Assembly (NCBI GenBank): GCA_947462925.1
Contig: CANHQP010000002.1
Coordinates: 57,599-121,598 of the forward strand
Reading direction: 5' to 3'
Length of the DNA: 64,000 nt
DNA from: Flavobacteriia bacterium
Lineage (GTDB): Bacteria > Bacteroidota > Bacteroidia > Flavobacteriales_D > Crocinitomicaceae
The first letter of the stretch is position 1. Every line of letters begins with the position of its first letter. Of the stretch, positions 1 through 6,915 are shown in pieces. The notes under the pieces were generated by a model. That model was not told the DNA's origin, did not search any database, and worked only from the letters and a program-made list of their open reading frames with translations. The position numbers were made by a program, and so were the translations under genes.

Positions 1-458
1 AATTTGTCTTGCAAAACCAACTTGCTGTCTGCATTTAACAAAGAAATGTAACCGCCTGCGTGAATGAATTGAATGTCTTTGTTTGAAGCCATTGCCTCCA
101 AGATTCTCGGCAGCAAAAATGGACTCAAAAAAGTGGAGAATTCTCTAAAAAGCGAATGACCGTTGATGATTTTCGGGTCAAAATTATTGACAGACAGTTT
201 TTTGTTGACCAAGAGCTGCAACAAGTTTTTATTTTGACAAATCCATTGGTCAAAAACAACCATTCCCGGATGATTGAGGCGCAAGCAAAACGCAATCGCT
301 TCGTCCTTGGAAACCGCTTTATTTTCAACTGAAATGAAAGCACCATTTTGGTATTTTTCAATGATTTCAATGGAAAAAAGATTCAATTCCTCTGAAGAAT
401 AAACATTTACAGGTTTTTCAAGAAACCCAAAGAAATTGTTTAGAGGAATGTATTGCAT
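1..458 (-). CDS. Unknown protein, 3' end beyond window edge
   Basis: An open frame starts at ATG 456-458 and runs without a stop to the left edge, giving at least 152 residues beginning MQYIPLNNFFGFLEK. I do not recognise a family. It has no signal peptide or membrane helix, and aromatic and aliphatic residues alternate with charged ones, as in a soluble cytoplasmic protein. The frame stays open over its full length with sensible codon use, unlike the shorter opposing-frame ORF at 125-370. It is the most downstream gene of a minus-strand series of small genes. The C-terminus is unseen. Confidence 0.7.
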   Translation of the reverse strand, partial: MQYIPLNNFFGFLEKPVNVYSSEELNLFSIEIIEKYQNGAFISVENKAVSKDEAIAFCLRLNHPGMVVFDQWICQNKNLLQLLVNKKLSVNNFDPKIINGHSLFREFSTFLSPFLLPRILEAMASNKDIQFIHAGGYISLLNADSKLVLQDK

Positions 459-548
459 TTATGAGATTGTTATTTGTTCTAATAGTTCAACGCTTCTTGT
501 TCAGTGCAAAGTTGCGAATGAGATGCTAAGGTAATTGTTTTTTCTCCA

Positions 549-1004
549 TTAACGTTTCTGTTTTTTCACCAACCTTAAAATTAACAAACTCACAGCAGAA
601 ACGAGTGTTATTATCATTCCCAAATAGCGTTTTTTGATAGGAGGGACATTTTCATTTTGATAATTTGCGGCTAAAATGGTGCTTTCTTTATTTGATAAAA
701 TGCTTACGCGATTTCCAATATTCAACTTATCAAAGAGTAAAGCGTTGACCGAAACTGTCTGAATTTTATTCATTTCTCCATCTTTACTGGGAATTTTTAA
801 TTCAAGCATAAACTTTTGGTAGCGAAACTGTTGCTTCACGCTTTTGGCAACAACAACGGCTGTACTTTTTTTACCTTTTTGCAGTAATTCGTCATATTCT
901 CCGTAAAATTGAGCGCTTTCGTACCAAAAAATGGGTCCAAAAAGCAAACCCAAAAGGGCTGAAATACCTATTACCATTTTAAGCTTTGCAAGTTTTTTTT
1001 CCAT
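549..1004 (-). CDS. DUF3592-like two-helix membrane protein
   Basis: A 151-residue protein with one membrane helix near residues 10-28 and a second near 128-146. They flank a soluble beta-rich segment with the pattern TAVVVAKS...NIGNRVSILSN, which resembles DUF3592 proteins. Function is unknown; the central domain probably lies on one face of the inner membrane. It overlaps the next upstream gene by 26 bases, so the two are probably translated together. A second protein of the same architecture is encoded at 2775-3134. The family call is from architecture and motif feel, not a search. Confidence 0.65.
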   Translation of the reverse strand: MEKKLAKLKMVIGISALLGLLFGPIFWYESAQFYGEYDELLQKGKKSTAVVVAKSVKQQFRYQKFMLELKIPSKDGEMNKIQTVSVNALLFDKLNIGNRVSILSNKESTILAANYQNENVPPIKKRYLGMIITLVSAVSLLILRLVKKQKR

Positions 1005-1401
1005 CTTGTTTCATTTTCTCCAAAAGTGAGGCGCAAAACTGTGCCACATCTTTTTCCCAAGTGAGTTGATTGGCAACTCTGCGAAGTTTCGTATCCTTGA
1101 AAAAATTCAGTTTAATTTCACTGTTCCTGAGTTCACAATGGGAGCAATCTGTAAGCAATGTTTCGTTTTTTTTCCAATCCCACTGCGCAATGAAATCCAA
1201 TTGTTTTGGAAGTTCATGGCCTTTTTTGCCAATGTTCCAAGTTGCAACTAAATTCGGGATTTCATCTGAATGATGCCATTGCGGTCTTGCGAGAAACTGC
1301 CTTGCTTGTTCATCTAAGATTTCCCAGCCAAATTTCTCTAGTTGGAGTTTCAAAAAATCAATTTGCTTTTTTTGTTTCGTATGCTGTAATGGTGCTTCCA
1401 T
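979..1401 (-). CDS. Unknown small protein
   Basis: A 140-residue soluble protein, rich in Lys, Trp and Gln, with no recognised family. The reading frame opens at a TTG at 1410, but ATG 1399-1401 (MEAPLQHTKQKK) is the better start and leaves 11 bases after the preceding stop. Two cysteines in TDCSHCEL form a CxxC-like pair that could bind metal; this is speculation. It lies between two other small minus-strand genes and overlaps the DUF3592-like gene downstream. Confidence 0.55.
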   Translation of the reverse strand: MEAPLQHTKQKKQIDFLKLQLEKFGWEILDEQARQFLARPQWHHSDEIPNLVATWNIGKKGHELPKQLDFIAQWDWKKNETLLTDCSHCELRNSEIKLNFFKDTKLRRVANQLTWEKDVAQFCASLLEKMKQDGKKTCKA

Positions 1402-1412
1402 TTGTTCCAAAA

Positions 1413-1679
1413 TTACCGAGAAATACGCTCAGGTGGCCAATTTTTGGCATGTTCAATTGCTAAGTTCGCCCATTGCATCGTTTGTGGTTTGATGTTCAAA
1501 AAAGGATGCCGCTCCAATTGCTCAAGAATGTCTTCCAATGCAAATTCAAGCGTATGTTGCTTCAAAGCAAGGATCTTTTTTAAGACAATGGCATTTTCTG
1601 GATTCGTTTTTTCTAACAATTTGGCTTCCTTTTCTAATTCAGTGAAAAAACTAAGCGCACATTTTTTAAATTTAGACAT
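1413..1679 (-). CDS. Unknown small helical protein
   Basis: An 88-residue protein beginning MSKFKKCALSFFTELEKEA. ATG 1677-1679 is preferred over an in-frame TTG six bases upstream. It is predicted almost entirely helical, with heptad-like leucines (LEKEAKLLEKTNP, LALKQHTLEFALEDILEQL). No family recognised. It is spaced 11 bases from the next gene, which suggests one transcript. Its short length and lack of recognisable homologs fit the accessory character of the left end of the window. Confidence 0.5.
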   Translation of the reverse strand: MSKFKKCALSFFTELEKEAKLLEKTNPENAIVLKKILALKQHTLEFALEDILEQLERHPFLNIKPQTMQWANLAIEHAKNWPPERISR

Positions 1680-1687
1680 ACTCAAAC

Positions 1688-1846
1688 TTATTTTTTGGCA
1701 TTCATTCGTTGCTTGTTTTTCAAATACAACTTTTTTAAGTTGATCTCAAGTGTTTTTAAATCTTCGTTTTCAAAATGATTTTCATTGCAAAATCTAAGGA
1801 AATCATTATCATAAATGCGCTTTGCGAAATCTTTGACAAAAAGAGA
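1688..1846 (-). pseudogene. Start-less ORF remnant
   Basis: Between the barstar-like gene and the small helical protein gene there is a 52-codon open stretch (…DFLRFCNENHFENEDLKTLE…) ending in TAA at 1688-1690. It has an in-frame stop (1847-1849) just upstream and no ATG, GTG or TTG near its beginning. The composition looks protein-like and charged, so it may be the 3' remains of a decayed gene. It could also be chance; nothing else supports expression. Confidence 0.25.
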
Positions 1847-1876
1847 TTAGTAAATTTTAGAATTGAAACCAGCTTG

Positions 1877-2254
1877 TTAAATTACACTTTGTTTCTTTTC
1901 AAAATCCAACAGAAAATTATTTTCCGAAGCGCATTTTTTGCTTTCAAATGCTCGATCCCAATGTTCTTTAACAATTTCAAGCATTTCAATGAGTTCTTTT
2001 ACTCGATTTGGATTCTTTTTCTTTGCTTTTTCTAAATTCTTCAGGATGACTTGGAAATTTTTCTGTTTTTGCCACGCTAAATCTCTCATAAAATCAAGAA
2101 AAACATCGCTGGAACCTTCATTTGGAGAAGAAGGGAAACCGAAAGCTTCCGAGAATTCATAATACATGGCATTTTGTGTAAGACATTTTAAAGTATTTAT
2201 CTCAGCAATTAAGAAATCGAGTCCTTGAATTTTTGATATGTAAGTGTTTGCCAT
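1877..2254 (-). CDS. Barstar-like small protein (possible immunity protein)
   Basis: A 125-residue protein; ATG 2252-2254 (MANTYISKIQGLDF) is chosen because it follows an A-rich leader and avoids overlap with the upstream gene, which a longer frame from 2326 would create. Residues about 30-75 carry F-x3-FGFP-x7-G-x3-DVFLDFMRDL followed by FQVILKN. This resembles the core of barstar-family nuclease inhibitors (F..FGFP..G.N.DAF.D...DL). The usual tyrosine-rich YYG segment is altered. No toxin gene lies next to it, so any immunity role is inference. It has no signal peptide and should be cytoplasmic. Confidence 0.5.
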   Translation of the reverse strand: MANTYISKIQGLDFLIAEINTLKCLTQNAMYYEFSEAFGFPSSPNEGSSDVFLDFMRDLAWQKQKNFQVILKNLEKAKKKNPNRVKELIEMLEIVKEHWDRAFESKKCASENNFLLDFEKKQSVI

Positions 2255-2303
2255 TTTATTTTTTTGAATAAACTTTTTGCTAAAAATCAAAGTGTTATGT
2301 GAC

Positions 2304-2696
2304 TCATAATGGAATGCAGGTTTCATTTTTCGGAGAAAAATCTACTTCCATAATTCCCCAATTTTCTCTAGCAAAGAATAGTAAATCATTGAATGAAGTA
2401 AATGAGAATTCTTTATATTCAGTGATTGATTCATTAAAATCCCAAAGTTCTTTTTTTTCTGGCAAGCCATAGTATGTTATTAGTTTAAACAAATAGCGAG
2501 TACCAGCAGGAATCTCTGTCTTTAATTGCTTTAAGTAAGAGTAGATGACCGAATCTTCCAAATTCCCCATTTGCCTTAATCGCTCTATTTTATCTAGGTC
2601 ATAATTGCAAGCATAAATTTCTAAAAAGCGTAATTGATTTCCATCAATGAATTGACAGAATGTACCTCTTAATTTGTTTTCAAATGCTGGATTCAT
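2304..2696 (-). CDS. Unknown soluble protein
   Basis: A 130-residue protein (MNPAFENKLRGTFCQFIDG) with a good ATG after an AT-rich leader. It is acidic and aromatic, with no signal peptide or membrane helix and no family I can name. Its size and position directly upstream of the barstar-like gene recall immunity-protein clusters that accompany polymorphic toxins, but no toxin is visible here. The gap to the next gene's preferred start is about 50 bases, so co-transcription is likely. Confidence 0.55.
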   Translation of the reverse strand: MNPAFENKLRGTFCQFIDGNQLRFLEIYACNYDLDKIERLRQMGNLEDSVIYSYLKQLKTEIPAGTRYLFKLITYYGLPEKKELWDFNESITEYKEFSFTSFNDLLFFARENWGIMEVDFSPKNETCIPL

Positions 2697-2774
2697 GGGT
2701 GAAATAATATTTTTTCTTTTCCTTCTGCCATTTTACAATGCTTCTCTGTCCATTTTTAACAATTTGGAACGCGT

Positions 2775-3134
2775 CTAAACTTTTAAAATCAAAGCCAAAG
2801 TAATTAATCCAATGGTTAATGCAATTGCAAAAATCACAAAATCCTTCAAGGGATAATACTCGTTAATACTATTTTGCCTGCGACAAATAAGGATTATTTC
2901 GCCAGCCTTTTTGCGTGACTTTTGGAAAATTTTATCCAAGAATTCCTGTCCTTGATAGGTGTATTTTATCTCAGCAAAATGCTCTTTTCGTTTTATTCCT
3001 TTGGAGGAAGTTGAATGTTCAACATGATTTTTAAGCACAAGTGCTTCCGTTTTTTCAGACCGAAGATCTCGAAAGATGGAAAATCCCATCCATCCACTGG
3101 CTACTAGAGTAAATAGTCCTAATACGATTAACAT
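2775..3134 (-). CDS. DUF3592-like two-helix membrane protein
   Basis: A 119-residue protein with a hydrophobic N-terminus (MLIVLGLFTLVASGWMGFSIF) and a C-terminal helix (VIFAIALTIGLITLALIL). Between them is a soluble segment containing TEALVLKNHVE...AEIKYTYQGQEF. That layout and the Y-x-Y-x-G-x-x-F motif are typical of DUF3592. It is a distant architectural relative of the gene at 549-1004. Function is unknown, probably a small inner-membrane protein. About 155 bases without a gene separate it from hepT; I see no clear regulatory signal there. Confidence 0.65.
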   Translation of the reverse strand: MLIVLGLFTLVASGWMGFSIFRDLRSEKTEALVLKNHVEHSTSSKGIKRKEHFAEIKYTYQGQEFLDKIFQKSRKKAGEIILICRRQNSINEYYPLKDFVIFAIALTIGLITLALILKV

Positions 3135-3289
3135 GCTTGTTTTTTTAAAGTTCTATGTTTTTCTGTTTTTTCATTCTAAAATGATAAGTGTATTTTGCAG
3201 ATTTGTTTAAAGCTTGACATTAACGGTTTCCAAATAGGTAAATGCGTCTTTTCAAATTTAGTTCTTTTGGTACTTTATCTTATTTGCTG

Positions 3290-3637
3290 TTAGATGCCTT
3301 TTTCTTTCTTAAGAATTGCTTCAATTTGAGTTTCAAGTGTAGGAATAATATTTTCCACAACTCCCCATACAGCCCAAAGGTCAACTCCAATGTAATCGTG
3401 GATTAATTTATCCCTCATTCCTGCGATCTTCTTCCATTCAATTTCTGAATACTTTGCGCGGAAATCGTCGTTTAACTTTTTAGTGGCTTCACCAATGATT
3501 TCAAAGTTCCTGATAACAGCATCTTGAATCAGGTTATTCTTTAAAAAACCATCTTCATCAATGCCATCAGTATATGCTTTGATTCTTGAAATGCAAGTAC
3601 TAATGTGCTCAATATAAATGATAGGATTTTTTTTCAT
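3290..3637 (-). CDS. hepT: HepT-like HEPN ribonuclease toxin (DUF86)
   Basis: A 115-residue HEPN-domain protein of the HepT/DUF86 family. The diagnostic R-x4-H-x-Y motif is present as RDKLIHDY with R75, H80 and Y82, and GEATKKL lies upstream as expected. Family members are RNases that are silenced when the partner MntA AMPylates a tyrosine in this motif. The start codon overlaps the mntA stop by four bases (ATGA), with the antitoxin translated first. That order and coupling support an intact type VII toxin-antitoxin module. Length is normal and all key residues are kept. Confidence 0.9.
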   Translation of the reverse strand: MKKNPIIYIEHISTCISRIKAYTDGIDEDGFLKNNLIQDAVIRNFEIIGEATKKLNDDFRAKYSEIEWKKIAGMRDKLIHDYIGVDLWAVWGVVENIIPTLETQIEAILKKEKGI

Positions 3638-3915
3638 ACCAGCTTGATCAAATCCGCTTCAATATATGGTTTTAGGGATGCATTTACCGAGCGCAAGGTG
3701 ATTAGGTCTACCTTAATTCCAAGTAATTCAGAAAGTTCTTGCTCTAAGCCAATTAACTCAAGAAGATCAACCTTCATTTCAAAGTCGATAAGGATATCAA
3801 GATCACTCTTTTCATTTTCTTCTCCACGAGCATATGAGCCAAATACACCAAGAAGTGTAGGCTTAACCCTTTGGGTAACAGTTTTAATTATATTTTCCTG
3901 TTGTGGAGTTATCAT
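3634..3915 (-). CDS. mntA: MntA-like minimal nucleotidyltransferase antitoxin
   Basis: A 93-residue minimal nucleotidyltransferase. The GS-x10-D-x-D signature is complete: G26, S27, D38 and D40, with a third acidic residue at D70 (GIKVDLIT). Members of this family transfer AMP to HepT and neutralise it. The gene lies upstream of hepT with a four-base overlap. A TATCTTTA box just before the ATG is one base off the Bacteroidota minus-7 consensus and would give a nearly leaderless transcript. Substrate and partner are inferred from the family. Confidence 0.9.
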   Translation of the reverse strand: MITPQQENIIKTVTQRVKPTLLGVFGSYARGEENEKSDLDILIDFEMKVDLLELIGLEQELSELLGIKVDLITLRSVNASLKPYIEADLIKLV

Positions 3916-3970
3916 GACATAAAGATAAACTTTTTTTCTTAGTAGTTAAGTGGACTCTCACTTATTTTTT

Positions 3971-3999
3971 TGCGCAACAAAGCGCACTTTCATTGCGCA
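3971..3999. repeat. GC-containing hairpin between ctpA and mntA
   Basis: TGCGCAA at 3971-3977 is repeated inverted at 3993-3999, and inside it AAAG pairs with CTTT. This gives a nested 29-base hairpin. On the minus strand it is followed by A residues rather than T residues, so it is not a standard intrinsic terminator for ctpA. It may still be a transcript-end stabiliser. Confidence 0.4.
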
Positions 4000-4043
4000 T
4001 ATACAACCCACTTCGGCTTACTTCACGCAACCTACATTTCACC

Positions 4044-5630
4044 TCACCTCCCTAAATACTTCAACGCCTTCTGAACCTCCTTATCATAATCACAAGTAAC
4101 CGTAAAATATCCTTGCTCAGTCCAAATTTGTCGGGCGATTTCGGCTTTTAAGGTTTGCTTGATAAGGTTTTTGCTCAATGCCAATTCACTTTTGCTTTTT
4201 TTGATTTTTTCGACTTTTTCTGCGTAAGTCAAAAATTGATCGAGCAATTGTTCTGAAACGTTGAATTTATTCTTGAATTCAATCGGGTTTTTCCATTGAT
4301 TTCTCTTGTTGGAAACAAAATCGAAAGCAAAATTCTGAAAAACGGGGCTGTATCGCAACGCTGTGAAATACCAACTCGAACCAGTTGTATCCAACGGAAT
4401 GAAAACATCTGGCAAAATTCCGCCGCCGCCATAAACTACCTTGCCTTTAGGCGTTTTGAATCTCAAAGAATCTACCAAAAGCGTGCTGTCGATGGCATAC
4501 AATTCACCATTTTCGTAACGGTTCATTTGGTCTTTGTAATATTCTTCGTAATCATCTGTGTATGGTTTCTGAATGCATCTTCCTGTTGGAGTGTAATAAC
4601 GCGCAACCACCAAGCGCAAGTTACTTCCGTCTTTCAGTCCGATGTCTTCTTGTACCAAGCCTTTTCCAAAAGAACGTCTTCCCATAATCGTCGCACGGTC
4701 GTTGTCTTGCAAAGCACCAGCCACAATTTCACTGGCAGAAGCTGAATTTTCATTCACCAAAACAACCACTTCCGTTCTTTCCAGGTTTCCGCGAAGCGAA
4801 GCGGTGTAAATTTCTTTTTTCGTGTGCAAACCTTTGGTAGTCACAATCACAGCGCCGTCTTTCAAAAATTCATCCACAATTTGCGTTGCCACTTGCAGCA
4901 CGCCACCGCCATTGTTGCGCAAATCGAAAATCAATTTGGTCATGCCAGCAGCTTTCAATTTGAGCGCCGCACGGTTAAATTCGCGCGCAGATTCCACTGA
5001 AAATTGGTCTAATTTGATGTAACCCGTATTTTTATTCAACATCGTTGCGCACACAATCGATTCAATTGGAATAGAACCTCTGATAATTGTTTTTGGCAGT
5101 TTTTTCTTGTTTCTGTAAACGACCACATTGACAGGCGTTTCTTCCGGACCTTTCAACATTTTCATCACATCTTCATTCTTGATTTTTTTAGATGCAATCG
5201 ATTTTCCGCCTACTTGAATAATTCTATCTCCAGCCAACAATCCAGCGCGTTGTGATGGAGAACCGTTGATTACGTGTGTGATGCAAATTGTATCTCTGAT
5301 GATGCTAAATCGCACGCCAACGCCACCAAAGTGACCTTCAATTTGTTCGTTCGCAGATTGCAATTCAGCGGCAGAAATGTAACTGCTGTGCGGATCCAAT
5401 TTGTGCAACATGTTGCTGATGGTCTTTTCAAAAAGCTTGTCAGCATTGAGCGGATCCACATATTTTTTGTCGAGAATCTCGATGATGTCTCGCATTTTAC
5501 CATATTTCTGTTGACCTGCGGAAAGATTTTCTCTTCCTGGAGATAGGTGAAATCCAATCCACAAACCAGCGGAAAGAAAAACAGCGAATCCCAAAGGAAT
5601 CAAAAAATATTTTGAATTATTATTCTCCAT
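4044..5630 (-). CDS. ctpA: Carboxy-terminal processing protease, S41 family
   Basis: A 528-residue S41 peptidase. ATG 5628-5630 (MENNNSKYFLIPLGF) is chosen over an upstream in-frame TTG. An N-terminal membrane anchor (about residues 7-28) is followed by a helical domain, a PDZ domain (about 85-175, with GGVGVRF and GDRIIQVGG) and the protease core. The Ser motif NSASASEI and the Lys in GRRSFGKGLVQ form the Ser/Lys dyad. Such enzymes trim C-termini of periplasmic proteins. The C-terminal about 130 residues extend beyond the catalytic core. The start overlaps the deaminase gene's end by 11 bases, so it is third in an operon with it and the response regulator. Confidence 0.93.
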   Translation of the reverse strand: MENNNSKYFLIPLGFAVFLSAGLWIGFHLSPGRENLSAGQQKYGKMRDIIEILDKKYVDPLNADKLFEKTISNMLHKLDPHSSYISAAELQSANEQIEGHFGGVGVRFSIIRDTICITHVINGSPSQRAGLLAGDRIIQVGGKSIASKKIKNEDVMKMLKGPEETPVNVVVYRNKKKLPKTIIRGSIPIESIVCATMLNKNTGYIKLDQFSVESAREFNRAALKLKAAGMTKLIFDLRNNGGGVLQVATQIVDEFLKDGAVIVTTKGLHTKKEIYTASLRGNLERTEVVVLVNENSASASEIVAGALQDNDRATIMGRRSFGKGLVQEDIGLKDGSNLRLVVARYYTPTGRCIQKPYTDDYEEYYKDQMNRYENGELYAIDSTLLVDSLRFKTPKGKVVYGGGGILPDVFIPLDTTGSSWYFTALRYSPVFQNFAFDFVSNKRNQWKNPIEFKNKFNVSEQLLDQFLTYAEKVEKIKKSKSELALSKNLIKQTLKAEIARQIWTEQGYFTVTCDYDKEVQKALKYLGR

Positions 5631-6060
5631 CTGTTGGATTTTCAATTTGTATGACTTCTAAGCCAGCGGATTTCAGGAAATCAACGCCCGTTGTGTCTTT
5701 GTAATCATTGATAAAAACGACTCTTTTGATGCCGGCTTGCAAAACCAATTTACTGCAATCTTTACAAGGCGAAAGCGTCAGGTACAAAGTTGCACCGACA
5801 CAATTATTGGTAGATTTCGCCACTTTCAAAATCGCATTGGCTTCTGCATGTAAAACAAACCATTGTGTTTCACCCGATTCAGTTTCGCAGCAATTATCGA
5901 AACCTGCAGGTGTGCCGTTGTATCCGTCGGAAATAATCATTCCATCTTTCACGATGATGGCACCGACTTTTTTTCTGTTGCAATGGGATAAATCAGCCCA
6001 AGTTTGCGCCAATCTTAAGTATGCTTTGTCGTATCGTAATTGTTTATTTATGTCAGTCAT
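5620..6060 (-). CDS. dCMP deaminase family protein (ComEB-like)
   Basis: A 146-residue zinc deaminase starting MTDINKQLRYDKAYLRLAQ; this ATG is preferred to one 18 bases upstream that would overlap the regulator gene. Zinc ligands and catalytic acid are H71, E73 (HAEANAI) and C99/C102 (SPCKDC). GYNGTPAGFDNC is the substrate-loop motif of dCMP deaminases. It should convert dCMP to dUMP for dTTP synthesis in the cytosol. It lies 10 bases after the response regulator and overlaps ctpA. All key residues are present. Confidence 0.9.
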   Translation of the reverse strand: MTDINKQLRYDKAYLRLAQTWADLSHCNRKKVGAIIVKDGMIISDGYNGTPAGFDNCCETESGETQWFVLHAEANAILKVAKSTNNCVGATLYLTLSPCKDCSKLVLQAGIKRVVFINDYKDTTGVDFLKSAGLEVIQIENPTDGE

Positions 6061-6070
6061 TGATGCAAAA

Positions 6071-6763
6071 TTAATCATCTAAGGTGAATTTATAGCCTAC
6101 ACCGCGAATACTGTGAAAATATTGAGGATTTTTAGGATCACTTTCAAACAATTTACGGAACGCTAGAATGTAGTTATCTATTGTTCGCGCTGTTGGAAAT
6201 TGGTCACTTCCCCAAAGATTGTCCAATATTTCTTCTCTAGATACGACCAAACCGCGTTTTTCGTTGAAAAGTTTCAACAAATCGATTTCTCTTTTGCTTA
6301 AATCGTGGATTTCATTCGTTTCCGTGTTTTTAACTTGAAACGTTGCAAAATCAATGACTAATTTCCCGATAGTCAATTTTACTGGCGCTGCTTGAATGTC
6401 TTCCACGCCTTCAATCAACACTTGCACACGAAGTAAAAGTTCCTCTAAATCAAATGGTTTTGGTAAATAGTCATTGGCACCTAGTTTTAGTCCTGCAATT
6501 CGGTCTTGCGTTGTTCCTTTGGCTGATAAAAACAAAATCGGCACTTTTGAACTTTTGCGAATTTCTTTGCAAATTGTCAAACCGCTCACTTCGGGAAGCA
6601 TCACGTCTAAAATCACCAAATCAAAACTTTCCATTTCTCCAGCACGCAAGAATGCCTCAGTACCATGGATGATTGTTTCAACATGGTAACCGTCAATTTC
6701 TAGATTCATTTTGATTAAATCAGACAAACTTGCTTCGTCCTCAATTAGACAAATTTTTTTCAT
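6071..6763 (-). CDS. OmpR/PhoB-type response regulator
   Basis: A 230-residue regulator with a receiver domain (residues 3-118; acidic pocket EDE at 8-10, phospho-acceptor D53, S80, K102) and a winged-helix DNA-binding domain (about 130-228, ending GVGYKF). It resembles Bacteroidota RprY-type regulators. No histidine kinase gene is adjacent, so the partner must be elsewhere. It heads an apparent operon with the deaminase and ctpA. Target genes cannot be told from the sequence. Confidence 0.92.
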   Translation of the reverse strand: MKKICLIEDEASLSDLIKMNLEIDGYHVETIIHGTEAFLRAGEMESFDLVILDVMLPEVSGLTICKEIRKSSKVPILFLSAKGTTQDRIAGLKLGANDYLPKPFDLEELLLRVQVLIEGVEDIQAAPVKLTIGKLVIDFATFQVKNTETNEIHDLSKREIDLLKLFNEKRGLVVSREEILDNLWGSDQFPTARTIDNYILAFRKLFESDPKNPQYFHSIRGVGYKFTLDD

Positions 6764-6868
6764 ATTGTGTTTGAATAATTGTGCTTATTTCCCTGATTTT
6801 TCCTGAAAGATGTTAAAAATCTAAAAAAAATAAGCAAACTGAAAATAAAATTACGTGATAATTTTTTT

Positions 6869-6876
6869 TAGTTTTG
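6869..6876 (+). promoter_or_regulatory. Candidate minus-7 box for the protease gene
   Basis: TAGTTTTG matches the Bacteroidota minus-7 consensus TAnnTTTG and lies 39 bases before the ATG of the T9SS protease gene. No good minus-33 TTTG is at the usual distance, so support is partial. Confidence 0.4.
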
Positions 6877-6915
6877 TTACAAACTAGGTATAAAAATATA
6901 GATAAAAAACAAACT

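Noticed and set aside
125..370. 81-codon minus-strand frame near the left edge
   Set aside because: It lies inside the longer frame 1-458, which has better codon use and stays open to the edge.
1..3134. Polymorphic toxin locus
   Set aside because: Only a possible immunity-like gene is present. No Rhs, nuclease or other toxin domain could be read on either strand.
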